Assembly: GCA_021734905.1 (NCBI GenBank) | Contig: JAIPIB010000002.1 | Location: 1 to 64,000 of the forward strand | Source: Minisyncoccota bacterium | GTDB taxonomy: Bacteria > Patescibacteria > Paceibacteria > UBA9973 > UBA918 | Length of the DNA: 64,000 bases | Direction of reading: 5' to 3' | Part shown: positions 1 through 7,807 of the stretch, piece after piece | Position numbering within the stretch: position 1 is the stretch's first letter | How the letters are laid out: each line of letters opens with the position of its first letter | Notes under the pieces: generated by a model | The model's input: only the letters and a program-made list of their open reading frames with translations | Databases searched by the model: none | What the model was told of the DNA's origin: nothing | Position numbers and translations under genes: made by a program

Positions 1-2
1 AA

Positions 3-146
3 GGAACACTGAAAGAAGCAGAAGCACTCATGCCAACCGTCTACAAAGCAATTGATAAAGCAGAGAAACGAGGAGTCATCAAAAAGAACACAGCTGCACG
101 AAAGAAATCACGTCTAACTATCCAACTGAAGAACGCGGCGAAGTAA
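3..146 (+). CDS. rpsT: 30S ribosomal protein S20, C-terminal part (gene cut by window edge)
   Basis: The last 47 residues of a small, very lysine- and alanine-rich protein are visible, including a KAIDKAEKRGVIKKNTAARK stretch that matches the C-terminal helix of bacterial S20, a primary 16S rRNA-binding protein of the small subunit. The 5' end lies outside the window, so its start cannot be judged. It is followed directly by a strong terminator. S20 is the best match, although so short a basic fragment carries limited information. Confidence 0.85.
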   Translation, partial: GTLKEAEALMPTVYKAIDKAEKRGVIKKNTAARKKSRLTIQLKNAAK

Positions 147-179
147 ATAACAAACCCCGCAATGCGGGGTTTGTTATTT
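145..179. terminator. Rho-independent terminator after rpsT
   Basis: A perfect 16-bp inverted repeat with a 3-nt loop (AAT) starts inside the rpsT stop codon. The GC core is ACCCCGC/GCGGGGT with A/T-rich flanks that provide a U-tract in either direction. It separates rpsT from the next gene. Confidence 0.9.
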
Positions 180-225
180 ACAATTTAATTGTTACTTAAT
201 TATCACAACTGCAGTTATAAAAAAT

Positions 226-1080
226 ATGAAAATAGGATTTATCGGGCAAGGGTGGATAGGAAAAAATTATGCTGACGATTTCGAGAGCCGTGGTTATGAC
301 GTCGTGCGATACGCACTCGAAGAACCGTACTGCAAAAATATTAATTTAATTAGTGAATGTGATATTGTTTTCATAGCCGTACCAACACCCACCACTGAGA
401 ATGGATTTGATGATAGTATCGTAGAAGAAGCTCTAAAACTTGTAGCCCCAAGTAAAATTGCAGTAATTAAATCGACCATCACTCCTGGTACTACTGAAAA
501 ATTGCAACAAAAATTTCCTGATATTTTTGTACTCCATAGTCCTGAATTTCTTGTTGAAGTGACCGCGGCATATGATGCAGCACATCCAAATCGTAACATT
601 GTTGGAGTACCGACTGACAATTCAGTATTTAGACGCCATGCTGAAACTGTCCTTTCTGTGCTTCCAAAGGCAGAGTACGAGTCAATAATGCGTGCACGTG
701 ATGCTGAATTTGTGAAGTATGCGGGGAATTGTTTTTTGTTTACTAAAGTGATGTATATGAACATGCTCTATGACTTAGTTACAGCAATGAAAGGAGACTG
801 GAGCCAAATTAAGGATGCCCTTGTTCACGACCCACGAGTTGGTGAAAGTCATATGGAGCCAGTACATAAAGGTGGTAGAGGGGCTGGTGGACATTGTTTT
901 ATTAAAGATTTTGAAGCGTTTAGAAGGATGTATGATGTTTTTGTTAAAAACCCGGTAGGGGCTCAAATTCTTAGCTCTAAGGCACATATGAACATCCAAT
1001 TGCTTATGGAAAGTGATAAAGACATAGAACTACTCGAGGGTGTTTATGGTGACCTTGATAAATATCAAAAGCACAATTAG
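226..1080 (+). CDS. UDP-glucose/GDP-mannose dehydrogenase family protein, short form
   Basis: This 284-residue protein resembles the NAD-binding and central helical parts of UDP-sugar 6-dehydrogenases, which oxidise NDP-sugars to uronic acids. Visible motifs are the Rossmann GQGWIG at 7-12, VPTPT at 52-56, SPEF at 105-108, K164/N168 in the FVKYAGN segment, and GAGGHCFIKD with the expected catalytic Cys224 and Asp228. Family members are usually 400-450 residues long; the C-terminal UDP-sugar-binding Rossmann domain is missing here. All catalytic positions are kept, so it may be a single-domain enzyme with another substrate rather than a remnant. The substrate cannot be told from sequence. ddl follows 20 bp downstream. 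Confidence 0.8.
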   Translation: MKIGFIGQGWIGKNYADDFESRGYDVVRYALEEPYCKNINLISECDIVFIAVPTPTTENGFDDSIVEEALKLVAPSKIAVIKSTITPGTTEKLQQKFPDIFVLHSPEFLVEVTAAYDAAHPNRNIVGVPTDNSVFRRHAETVLSVLPKAEYESIMRARDAEFVKYAGNCFLFTKVMYMNMLYDLVTAMKGDWSQIKDALVHDPRVGESHMEPVHKGGRGAGGHCFIKDFEAFRRMYDVFVKNPVGAQILSSKAHMNIQLLMESDKDIELLEGVYGDLDKYQKHN

Positions 1081-1100
1081 GCATCTGATACACTGTACGT

Positions 1101-2081
1101 ATGAGTAGAATTCGTGTGGCAATACTTCGAGGCGGACTTAGTGATGAATACAAAGTTTCTCTATGGACCGGAGCAACGGTTCTTGAAAATATTGATAAAT
1201 CACTTTTTGAACCAATAGATATTGTTATTACAAAAAATGGTGAGTGGCTTTGTGATGGAAGACTCCGTCTTCCGGAGCATGTTCTACATTCTGTGGACGT
1301 AGTTTTTAATGCACTTCACGGAAGGTTTGGTGAAGATGGGACTGTGCAGCGTCTTCTAGAGCGTTTTGCCGTACCATACACAGGAAGCAAGGCGTTTGCC
1401 TCAAGTGTTGCAATGAATAAGGTGACTACAAAAAATTTTCTTAAGGATACTGATGTAAAAGTTGCCAAACACATTCATGTTACAAAGGATTCAGTTGCCG
1501 ACATTGCAAGAGTCTCAGAGAGAATAGTTGATCTTTTTGGTCCTCAATATGTTATTAAACCCGTTTCGTCAGGGTCATCTGTTGGAACAATGATGGTGAA
1601 GAACCCACTGCTTCTTCCCCAAGCGCTTAAAGATGCCCTTGAGCACTTTGATGAGGTTATGGTTGAGGCAAGAATACCAGGCAGAGAAGCCACTTGTGGA
1701 GTTATTGATAGATACCGTGGAGAGGAACTGTATGCACTTCCACCAATTGAAATAGTTATCCCAGAACGTTCCGAGTTTTTTAACGAGGAAGTTAAGTATG
1801 ACGGAACGACGCAGGAAATTTGTCCAGGTCGGTTTGATCGAAGTACAAAAAATGAGATCGAGCGAGTATCAAAACTTGTGCATACAACACTCAATCTTTC
1901 ACAATATTCAAGATCTGATTTTATAATTTCAGATGACGGAATTTATTTTCTTGAGGTCAATACGTTACCAGGTTTAACTAAAGAATCACTCTTTCCAAGA
2001 GCGATCCAAACGGTTGGTGGTACGTATTCTGAGTTTATTACTCATCTTCTCACTGACGCATTAAATGTGAAGAACCATTAA
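1101..2081 (+). CDS. ddl: D-alanine--D-alanine ligase
   Basis: This ATP-grasp ligase of 326 residues, a normal length, makes the D-Ala-D-Ala dipeptide for peptidoglycan in the cytoplasm. The N-terminal GGLSDEYKVS is a variant of the usual GG-S-EH-VS motif. LHGRFGEDG at 72-80 matches the family's LHG-GEDG motif. KPVSSGSSVG at 153-162 is the ATP-binding loop, and EVNTLPGLT at 285-293 holds the metal ligands. It lies 20 bp after the dehydrogenase and 8 bp before the pterin dehydratase, so the three are probably cotranscribed. No SD precedes the ATG. A related carboxylate-amine ligase cannot be excluded, but Ddl fits best. Confidence 0.88.
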   Translation: MSRIRVAILRGGLSDEYKVSLWTGATVLENIDKSLFEPIDIVITKNGEWLCDGRLRLPEHVLHSVDVVFNALHGRFGEDGTVQRLLERFAVPYTGSKAFASSVAMNKVTTKNFLKDTDVKVAKHIHVTKDSVADIARVSERIVDLFGPQYVIKPVSSGSSVGTMMVKNPLLLPQALKDALEHFDEVMVEARIPGREATCGVIDRYRGEELYALPPIEIVIPERSEFFNEEVKYDGTTQEICPGRFDRSTKNEIERVSKLVHTTLNLSQYSRSDFIISDDGIYFLEVNTLPGLTKESLFPRAIQTVGGTYSEFITHLLTDALNVKNH

Positions 2082-2089
2082 AATTTTTT

Positions 2090-2389
2090 ATGACAAAACA
2101 AATCAAAAAATTATCAACAAAGGAGATTGAAAAGTCTATGAGAAAGGTTTCTGATTGGACTGCAAATGCTAAGCAAACGGAACTTCAACAGACATTCTAT
2201 TTCCCGTCTTTTCTTGCAGGACTTGCCTTTGTGGCAAAAATCGCTGTGCATGCAGAAGTTAGTCAGCATCACCCTGTTATTGAGCTTTCGTATGAAAAAG
2301 TAAAGGTGAAGCTAGCTACTCATGATTGTAAAGGCCTCACAATAAATGACTTTAAATTAGCAGAGCGCATAGATGGAATACTACAGTAG
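2090..2389 (+). CDS. 4a-hydroxytetrahydrobiopterin dehydratase (PCD/DCoH family)
   Basis: A 99-residue protein of the usual family length. The signature A-E-x3-HHP (H60, H61), Y68-x2-V and L-x-TH (H78) with GLT-x-D is intact, matching the three-histidine active site of pterin-4a-carbinolamine dehydratase. The known reaction is dehydration of 4a-hydroxy-tetrahydropterin after aromatic amino-acid hydroxylation. No hydroxylase is in this window, so its partner is unknown; related proteins also take part in molybdopterin metabolism. It sits 8 bp after ddl. Confidence 0.88.
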   Translation: MTKQIKKLSTKEIEKSMRKVSDWTANAKQTELQQTFYFPSFLAGLAFVAKIAVHAEVSQHHPVIELSYEKVKVKLATHDCKGLTINDFKLAERIDGILQ

Positions 2390-2493
2390 TCTGTACACTG
2401 CTGTTACTTGTTAAAGTGCCAAATGCTGACATAATATATAGTGTACTAATTGATAATTCTAATTTATCTCATAAGCTCTAATTTTCTTATAAT

Positions 2494-3024
2494 ATGACCA
2501 TCGAACATATTCTTATATTCGCACACATCATAGGTACAATAATAGGTGTTGGTTCAGCTACAATGCTTGAGTCGCATCTTGGTAAAGCACTTAAAGACAA
2601 GCTTGTTTCAGAAGATGAAAGAGCTATTCTTGGTGTTGACTATAGAGCAATGCGTGTCGGTCTTGTAATTATCATCCTCTCAGGGTTTGGTTTTCTTCTT
2701 TTAGACAAGTTTGAAGGAAAGACAATGTATTTGTATAGCCCGTACTTATGGGCAAAGTTGACTTTCGTTATGGTGATCCTTGCTAACACGTTACTCTTGC
2801 AGGCAAAGAGTATAAATTTGTACTGGGGTTCAACATTTTCTTTTGTCTCATGGTGGTCAGCGGCACTTGTCGGCATGTTTGTAACACATCGGCTTAGATT
2901 TGATTTTTTCGGAGACGGTCAATTTATAACAGTTTTTGCCTCTCTCATGTCACTTTATGTAGTTGCTGTGATCGTTGGTGCCATCGCGCTTAACTTCTTT
3001 AGAAATAAATCTTTATCATCGTAA
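2494..3024 (+). CDS. Uncharacterised membrane protein (five or so TM segments)
   Basis: I do not recognise this 176-residue protein. Hydrophobic segments lie near residues 5-25, 52-70, 85-102, 112-130 and 146-168, with a charged loop (about 28-48) after the first. A His in the first helix (H11) and TH at 130-131 are the only polar residues of note in membrane segments. It is the first of three tightly packed genes for small membrane proteins (next start 1 nt after this stop), which suggests an operon and perhaps a complex. The ATG directly abuts a TATAAT hexamer (2488-2493), so the true promoter or start may lie elsewhere. Confidence 0.65.
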   Translation: MTIEHILIFAHIIGTIIGVGSATMLESHLGKALKDKLVSEDERAILGVDYRAMRVGLVIIILSGFGFLLLDKFEGKTMYLYSPYLWAKLTFVMVILANTLLLQAKSINLYWGSTFSFVSWWSAALVGMFVTHRLRFDFFGDGQFITVFASLMSLYVVAVIVGAIALNFFRNKSLSS

Positions 3025-3025
3025 T

Positions 3026-3481
3026 ATGTCAGTATTTTTTGCATCGCTACTTGTAGCACACGTACTATTTGGAATAGTTGGCGTGATTCTCATCTTCATG
3101 GTGACGTTCATGCTATTGAAGAAAGAGTTACAGAAAAAGGAACTCACATGCACGTCTTTTGGGGCATTTCTTGCCTATATAATCTCATGGTTTTCAGGTG
3201 GGTGGTATTACTGGAAGTACTACGGGACAACGGTAAAGCCAGCAATTATGGCCGGTGAATTTAGATGGGCACATTCAATCATTATGGAAGTTAAGGAGCA
3301 TATATTTCTTTTTCTTCCGTTTGCATCTCTGGCACTCGCACTTGTTATTTACCTCAAATTTGACGCTTTATTGACTGACCAGGTATTTAGGAGGAAGGTT
3401 ATACAATTATCGATTGCAGTAACAGTACTCGCTATCATAATTACATTATCAGGCGTTCTAATAACAGGCGGTGCTCGCTAA
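3026..3481 (+). CDS. Uncharacterised membrane protein, second of three
   Basis: A 151-residue protein with predicted helices near residues 3-28, 46-60, 95-112 and 125-147. I start it at 3026 (MSVFFAS), 1 nt after the preceding stop; the longer reading from 2975 overlaps the upstream gene and adds a hydrophilic leader with no hydrophobic match. Polar residues of interest are H10 in the first helix and the conserved-looking WAHSIIMEVKEH near the middle, a His/Glu cluster that could bind a metal or haem. That is a guess; no family is recognised. Confidence 0.62.
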   Translation: MSVFFASLLVAHVLFGIVGVILIFMVTFMLLKKELQKKELTCTSFGAFLAYIISWFSGGWYYWKYYGTTVKPAIMAGEFRWAHSIIMEVKEHIFLFLPFASLALALVIYLKFDALLTDQVFRRKVIQLSIAVTVLAIIITLSGVLITGGAR

Positions 3482-3486
3482 TCTAT

Positions 3487-3837
3487 ATGAATAAACATCA
3501 GCTAGTAAAGGGAATTCTTCTTGGTGCAACAATGGCAGTCATCTTTGCAGTTATTATCACTATTGCAGGTGAGCTATATAAAGTTGTTGGCATTGATGGT
3601 AAGAGCCTGAATCCAATCAAGGATTTATTGAAAGAGTGGCACGGTCATCATTGGGTTGGCAAGGGAATATGGGCAGCCATTGTGTTTGGTGTGACAATCT
3701 TAACTTCGTACACTCTTTCTAAAAAAGATTTTTCAGAAGTTAGCTTAAATAAGTACGTATCACTTCTTACCTACTCTGTATCACTAGGAACTATATTACT
3801 TTTTGTATTTTTTGGTTACGAGTACATGATTCATTGA
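3487..3837 (+). CDS. Uncharacterised small membrane protein, third of three
   Basis: A 116-residue protein with helices near residues 8-28, 58-76 and 88-112. The loop between helices 1 and 2 contains EWHGHHWVGKG, a histidine cluster (WHGHHW) next to the membrane, which could coordinate a metal. It starts 5 bp after the preceding gene and is followed by a bidirectional terminator, so it closes the operon. No family recognised. Confidence 0.6.
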   Translation: MNKHQLVKGILLGATMAVIFAVIITIAGELYKVVGIDGKSLNPIKDLLKEWHGHHWVGKGIWAAIVFGVTILTSYTLSKKDFSEVSLNKYVSLLTYSVSLGTILLFVFFGYEYMIH

Positions 3838-3857
3838 TGGCGAAATCAAGACAATTA

Positions 3858-3896
3858 TGTACAAAGAAAACCGCCTTTGGCGGTTTTCTTTGTACA
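3858..3896. terminator. Bidirectional terminator between convergent genes
   Basis: A perfect 18-bp inverted repeat with a 3-nt TTT loop (core ACCGCC/GGCGGT, A/T-rich arms). It lies between the membrane-protein operon on + and the HAD gene on -, and can serve both. Confidence 0.9.
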
Positions 3897-3917
3897 AATT
3901 TTATCCAAAAAACAATG

Positions 3918-4619
3918 TTAAGTAAAATACTTCTTCAAGAGGGAGTGTGTATGCAAGTGATCATCAACAGGATGAGTCTCAATTACGCCAATTACTGTCT
4001 CATCATTACCGCCTGGAAATAGTGCATCACCAAAGTATATACAGTTATCTTTTTCCCAGCCCATTTCTTCTATGAGACGATTAACGTTGTACCCCTTATG
4101 CCTGCCTTTTTGAAAGTAGTCAAAGCAGGTGGTGCCACCAATACGTACTTCAATTTCATCTGATTCAAAAGGAATGTCACGCAACAGAGATTGTCTGACA
4201 GATTTATCTGGATCGCAGGTACGTTTTCTGCAGAGATCTTCATTGTGACCAATGAGGCTGTAACCGATTTGTGCACCTCGGTGTTCGACAAGATCTTCAT
4301 GGTCTCTAATTTCAGCAACATATTTTGAACGGATTTTATTTACATGATCAAGTATTGTTTTCGTGTGGTCTTCATTTAGAAGTTCCGTCCATAGTTGTTG
4401 GTTTTGAGGATCCACAGCCTGATTTCCGTTTTGGCCAAGTCTAAATGCGGGCAGATTTCTAATTTGAATATCAATTTGGCTTACTTGAGCTCCTGATACG
4501 ATGATGATGTCGTGCGGGAGCGATGTGTAAAAAGCAAGAATCTCGTCTTCCATAGGCGTCCTTGATGCAGAGATTGTGTCATCCATATCAAAGAAAAGAT
4601 GCTTTTTGTGTGTATACAT
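3918..4619 (-). CDS. HAD-IIB hydrolase related to eukaryotic-type phosphomannomutase
   Basis: A 233-residue HAD protein. The nucleophile motif FFDMDDT is at 9-15 (D11 nucleophile, D13 acid/base). VEHRGAQIGYSLIGHNED, GGTTCFDYFQKGRHKGY and YFGDALFPGGND follow in the order and spacing of eukaryotic alpha-phosphomannomutases (PMM1/2), where the last motif binds Mg2+. PMMs interconvert Man-6-P and Man-1-P; bacterial homologues may instead be phosphatases. Mannose-1-phosphate production is plausible but not shown. It is transcribed alone, opposite to its neighbours. Confidence 0.75.
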   Translation of the reverse strand: MYTHKKHLFFDMDDTISASRTPMEDEILAFYTSLPHDIIIVSGAQVSQIDIQIRNLPAFRLGQNGNQAVDPQNQQLWTELLNEDHTKTILDHVNKIRSKYVAEIRDHEDLVEHRGAQIGYSLIGHNEDLCRKRTCDPDKSVRQSLLRDIPFESDEIEVRIGGTTCFDYFQKGRHKGYNVNRLIEEMGWEKDNCIYFGDALFPGGNDETVIGVIETHPVDDHLHTHSLLKKYFT

Positions 4620-4679
4620 GTTTAAAATTATATCAAATATTTTGGTATAATGAATTATTATTCTATAAAAACTGATTTT

Positions 4680-4859
4680 ATGAGCATAGAAAGCTTAGAC
4701 TTTACACCAAATAAAAAAAATGAAGGAGGGCCATCAGTGGAAGACATCTTGCAAGTGAACCTTGAAACGCCTTTTGATGATTTACCAAAAGAGAAGCAAG
4801 AGCAAATAAGGAATTGGACTTTGGGAAGGAAAATTAACGGGGAACAAACATATCATTAA
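4680..4859 (+). CDS. Small hypothetical protein (59 aa)
   Basis: A short, acidic, soluble protein of unknown function. An in-frame ATG at 4650 is unlikely as the start because it overlaps a TATAAT hexamer at 4646-4651. The ATG at 4680 gives MSIESLDF and a 5' leader of about 20 nt. The C-terminal half (EDILQVNLETPFDDLPKEKQ) looks helical. A hairpin terminator follows at 4914, which supports a real transcription unit. Confidence 0.5.
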   Translation: MSIESLDFTPNKKNEGGPSVEDILQVNLETPFDDLPKEKQEQIRNWTLGRKINGEQTYH

Positions 4860-4913
4860 TTATAAGGCCTATTTGCTACTTTTGTATCCTTGAAATCCCA
4901 TCGTGTAGATTAA

Positions 4914-4939
4914 CAAAATCCGTCTAAAGACGGATTTTG
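4914..4939. terminator. Hairpin terminator
   Basis: An 11-bp stem CAAAATCCGTC/GACGGATTTTG with a 4-nt loop. A/T-rich arms on both sides allow use by the small + gene upstream and by the tRNA gene on -. Confidence 0.7.
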
Positions 4940-4982
4940 AATTGCCAAATTACACTTAGACGTTAGTGACTCAATTTCAGTG

Positions 4983-5056
4983 TGGACTCGACAGGAATTG
5001 AACCTGCGACCTCCTGAGTGCAAAACAGGCGCTCTAGCCAACTGAGCTACGAGCCC
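4983..5056 (-). tRNA. tRNA-Ala (anticodon UGC)
   Basis: The reverse strand folds into a full cloverleaf of 74 nt including the discriminator. The acceptor stem GGGCTCG/CGAGTCC carries the G3-U70 wobble that AlaRS recognises, with discriminator A73. The anticodon loop is TTTGCAC (UGC), and the T arm has GGTTCAATTCC. The top pair of the anticodon stem is a T-T mismatch. The 3' CCA is not encoded, so a CCA-adding enzyme is needed. The rest of the 4860-5197 gap holds the terminator above and the tag promoter. Confidence 0.95.
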
Positions 5057-5185
5057 ACACTAAAATCAAATGGAACAATGCCTAATGAGTGCATCTTCAC
5101 AGGAATTGCTCAAGGTCTTCTAAAAATATCCTGCATCATTAGAACCCGCATATAATACGCATTTTCCTTGATTCGGTCAACACTG

Positions 5186-5191
5186 TATAAT
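5186..5191 (+). promoter_or_regulatory. -10 element of a predicted leaderless promoter (tag)
   Basis: TATAAT ends exactly 6 bp before the ATG at 5198, which places the transcription start at or next to the A of the start codon. No SD or clear -35 is visible. The same geometry recurs at six other genes here. Confidence 0.65.
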
Positions 5192-5197
5192 TACTTA

Positions 5198-5767
5198 ATG
5201 AGTAAAACTCGTTGTGCTTGGGTTAATCTTAAGAACCCTGACTACATAGATTATCATGATCATGAATGGGGGATTCCTATCCTTGATGATAAAACGTTAT
5301 TTGAGTTTATGGTACTTGAAAGTTCTCAAGCAGGACTATCTTGGGAAATTATTCTAACAAAACGCAATGGTTACAAAAAAGCTTTTGCAAATTTTAATCC
5401 AAAAGAAGTTGCAACTTTTACAAACGAACATGTCGAAGTTTTGATGCAAAATATTGATATTGTCAGAAATAGGCTCAAAATTAAAGCCACAATAAATAAT
5501 GCTCAACAATTTCTAAAAATTTGCCACGAGTATGGCAATTTTTCAAAGTATTTGTGGAAGTTCGTGGGTGGAAAACAGCTTGTAAATGACTGGCAAACAA
5601 TAAGGGATGTGCCAACACATACTGATACTTCTATAGAGCTAGCAAAAGACCTTAAAATCAAGGGATTTAAATTTCTTGGACCAACAACTTGTTACGCATA
5701 CATGCAGGCTGTGGGTATGGTGTATGACCACACAAGTAACTGTTTTAAGTACAAAAAACATAAATAG
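5198..5767 (+). CDS. tag: DNA-3-methyladenine glycosylase I
   Basis: A 189-residue enzyme that removes 3-methyladenine from alkylated DNA in base excision repair, close to the E. coli TAG length. The N-terminal RCAW (C6), the YHDHEWG motif, the QAGLSWEIIL helix and the C-terminal DHTSNC supply the Cys/His zinc-binding residues typical of the family. I chose the ATG at 5198 over the TTG at 5168 because family homology begins there and the -10 hexamer lies between the two. An alkyltransferase-family gene at 30112 may be a second alkylation-repair function. Confidence 0.93.
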   Translation: MSKTRCAWVNLKNPDYIDYHDHEWGIPILDDKTLFEFMVLESSQAGLSWEIILTKRNGYKKAFANFNPKEVATFTNEHVEVLMQNIDIVRNRLKIKATINNAQQFLKICHEYGNFSKYLWKFVGGKQLVNDWQTIRDVPTHTDTSIELAKDLKIKGFKFLGPTTCYAYMQAVGMVYDHTSNCFKYKKHK

Positions 5768-5854
5768 TAGAGATAGACATTGCTTTTGTTCTCATTTGAA
5801 TGTGTGGAAATCCCTTTATTTTATCTCAGTATTCTGCTATGATTCCAGCGATTT

Positions 5855-6628
5855 ATGAATATTGCACACGCTGCAGTTGAGGGTGGTATTGCGGTACATC
5901 TTTCCGCACCGATTTTGGGGTATTTTTTTGGTATTCCGCTCACAAGCACAATGATTATGGTGTGGGTTACTATGCTTGCACTTGCAGTCCTAGCATTTAC
6001 AATGAAATCCAGACTGCGTCTGATACCAAACAAAATTCAAATATCACTTGAGATGTTGGTTGGGAGTGGGTTTGACTATATGGCAGATGCACTGGAAAGC
6101 AGGGAACTTGCACGAAAATTCTTTCCTTTGGTGATGACCATATTTATCTTTATTCTGTCATTAAATTGGCTCGGTTTACTTCCTGGTGTAGATTCGATTG
6201 GCATTTGGAAAACAGTTCATGATGCTGAGACGTTTGTACCATTTCTTCATCCAGCTAACACAGACCTTAACGTAACGATCAGTTTAGCCATAATAGCCTT
6301 TGTTGCAATAGAAATTGCCGGGATAGCATTTCTTGGATTTGTAAAGTATGGAGGAAAATTTATTAATTTCTCATCCCCGCTCAACTTCCTTATTGGAATA
6401 ATTGAACTATTTAGCGAATTAGCGCGACTAGTTTCATTCTCATTTCGACTTTTCGGCAACATTTTTGCAGGAAAAACTCTATTACTCATTGCAATATTTT
6501 TTGTACCGTTTATAGTTCCGGTTCCAATTCTCGCCTTTGAATTATTCGTCGGTCTTATTCAGGCCTTTATATTTGCAGTATTGACTCTTTTCTTTATCAA
6601 ACTAGCAATTGCAGAGCCAGAGCACTAG
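5855..6628 (+). CDS. atpB: F1Fo ATP synthase subunit a
   Basis: A 257-residue membrane subunit of the Fo proton channel. The essential arginine lies in the segment ELARLVSFSFRLFGN (R198), with further helices before and after, as in bacterial subunit a. It opens a complete eight-gene operon in the canonical order. No atpI precedes it. A 92-bp gap with a strong hairpin separates it from atpE, while most later genes are nearly abutting. No SD is seen before the ATG. Confidence 0.95.
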   Translation: MNIAHAAVEGGIAVHLSAPILGYFFGIPLTSTMIMVWVTMLALAVLAFTMKSRLRLIPNKIQISLEMLVGSGFDYMADALESRELARKFFPLVMTIFIFILSLNWLGLLPGVDSIGIWKTVHDAETFVPFLHPANTDLNVTISLAIIAFVAIEIAGIAFLGFVKYGGKFINFSSPLNFLIGIIELFSELARLVSFSFRLFGNIFAGKTLLLIAIFFVPFIVPVPILAFELFVGLIQAFIFAVLTLFFIKLAIAEPEH

Positions 6629-6630
6629 TT

Positions 6631-6674
6631 GACAGCTGGCATTGTGCGTAAATATACACACAATGCCAGCTGTC
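6631..6674 (+). promoter_or_regulatory. Long hairpin between atpB and atpE
   Basis: GACAGCTGGCATTGTG at 6631-6646 pairs perfectly (16 bp) with 6659-6674, and three more pairs form inside after one mismatch. No U-tract follows, so it is not a typical terminator. In an operon whose next gene makes the multi-copy c subunit, an mRNA-processing or stability element, or a partial terminator, is a reasonable inference. Confidence 0.7.
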
Positions 6675-6720
6675 CGTTAGGGACAAAATAGTGTTTATTT
6701 ATATAAGAAATAATTTAAGT

Positions 6721-6951
6721 ATGGAAAATTTAGAAGCAATGAAAGCCCTTAGTATGGCTATCGTGGTAGGTTTAGGAATGATTGGTCCAGGTATCGGTCT
6801 CGGTATTCTCGTGTCGAAAGCGCTTGAAGCTATTGGGCGGAATCCGGAAGCGGCAGGGAAGATTCAGACAACAATGTTTATCGGCGTTGCTTTTACTGAA
6901 GCGCTGGCTATTTTTGCAATCGTTGTAGGATTTATTGTTAAATTTGGTTAA
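6721..6951 (+). CDS. atpE: F1Fo ATP synthase subunit c
   Basis: A 76-residue hairpin protein of the c-ring. Helix 1 has the glycine-rich GLGMIGPGIGLGI, the loop has GRNPEA, and helix 2 carries the ion-binding Glu60 in GVAFTEALAIFA. Glu is followed by Ala and there is no Gln in helix 1, which argues for protons rather than Na+. I start it at 6721 (MENLEAMK); an earlier in-frame codon at 6691 would add a non-homologous 10-residue leader. Confidence 0.95.
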   Translation: MENLEAMKALSMAIVVGLGMIGPGIGLGILVSKALEAIGRNPEAAGKIQTTMFIGVAFTEALAIFAIVVGFIVKFG

Positions 6952-6960
6952 TAGATATAT

Positions 6961-7413
6961 ATGCAAGAAATAATTCACGCATTCGGAATAGACTGGAGAC
7001 TTATTGTCATCCAGATCTTTAACTTCGGTCTCCTTGCTGGAGTTTTGTGGTATTTCTTGTATACGCCTATTTTAAAAATTCTTGCCGAGAGAGAAGAAAA
7101 GATCAAGAAAGGAGTGCTCGACGCAGAGGCTGCTGCAGTAACATTAAATCTTGCCGATGAGGAAAAGAATAAAATTCTAACTGTCGCACACGGCGAAGCA
7201 ACATCAATTGTACAAAGGGCAAGTGAGCATGCTGAACAAAAGGGTGTAAGTATTGTTGCAGAGGCTCACACAAAGGCCGAGAAACTTGCAAGTGATGCAC
7301 GGGCAAAGGCAGAGGAAATCAAGGCACAGGCTCATAAGGAAAGCGAATCTGAAATTGCACAAGTTGCTATACTTGCCGCTGAAAAAATTCTTAATACTCA
7401 ATTGAGTAAGTAA
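6961..7413 (+). CDS. atpF: F1Fo ATP synthase subunit b
   Basis: A 150-residue peripheral stalk subunit with one N-terminal membrane helix (about 13-34, LIVIQIFNFGLLAGVLWYFL) followed by a long charged, alanine-rich helix expected to dimerise and bind delta. It starts 9 bp after atpE and ends 1 nt before atpH. The length is close to usual. Confidence 0.93.
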   Translation: MQEIIHAFGIDWRLIVIQIFNFGLLAGVLWYFLYTPILKILAEREEKIKKGVLDAEAAAVTLNLADEEKNKILTVAHGEATSIVQRASEHAEQKGVSIVAEAHTKAEKLASDARAKAEEIKAQAHKESESEIAQVAILAAEKILNTQLSK

Positions 7414-7414
7414 T

Positions 7415-7801
7415 ATGTTAGTTCGTGATTATAGAGACGCTCTTTTTGAATTAATTGCGCGGGGTGATGATTATGAAACGACAGTAGATTCATTTAAAAA
7501 ACTCTTAAGACACAAAAAGCACACGAAGCTCTACCCTCACGTCATGAAAGGTCTACTTCAAAAATGCATTAAAAGCGAAAAATTGAATACGACACAGGTG
7601 ACGGTTGGTAGACAGTCTGATATAGAGACACTTAAACCTAACATCCTCCAAGAACTTAGTTTACTAAATTTAAACAGCGAGTTTAAAACAATCATTGACC
7701 CAGGTGTAATCGGTGGATACAAAGTTACCAGTTATGACAAGGTTGTCGACAGAACGTATAAAAAGAAATTGCTAGCGGTTTATCGGTCATTAACAACATA
7801 A
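7415..7801 (+). CDS. atpH: F1Fo ATP synthase subunit delta, short form
   Basis: The position between atpF and atpA and the C-terminal motif (IIDPGVIGGYKVTSYDKVVD, then a C-terminal helix) identify delta/OSCP. At 128 residues it is about 50 shorter than usual: the N-terminal helical domain that contacts the alpha crown is reduced, while the b-binding C-terminal part is kept. It is packed between its neighbours with 1-nt and 6-nt gaps. Confidence 0.85.
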   Translation: MLVRDYRDALFELIARGDDYETTVDSFKKLLRHKKHTKLYPHVMKGLLQKCIKSEKLNTTQVTVGRQSDIETLKPNILQELSLLNLNSEFKTIIDPGVIGGYKVTSYDKVVDRTYKKKLLAVYRSLTT

Positions 7802-7807
7802 AGCATC

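Noticed and set aside
4650..4679. Earlier ATG for the 59-aa gene
   Set aside because: It overlaps a TATAAT box, so it would not be in the transcript.
6631..6674. Rho-independent terminator inside the atp operon
   Set aside because: The stem is not followed by a U-tract, and all downstream atp genes lack a visible own promoter.
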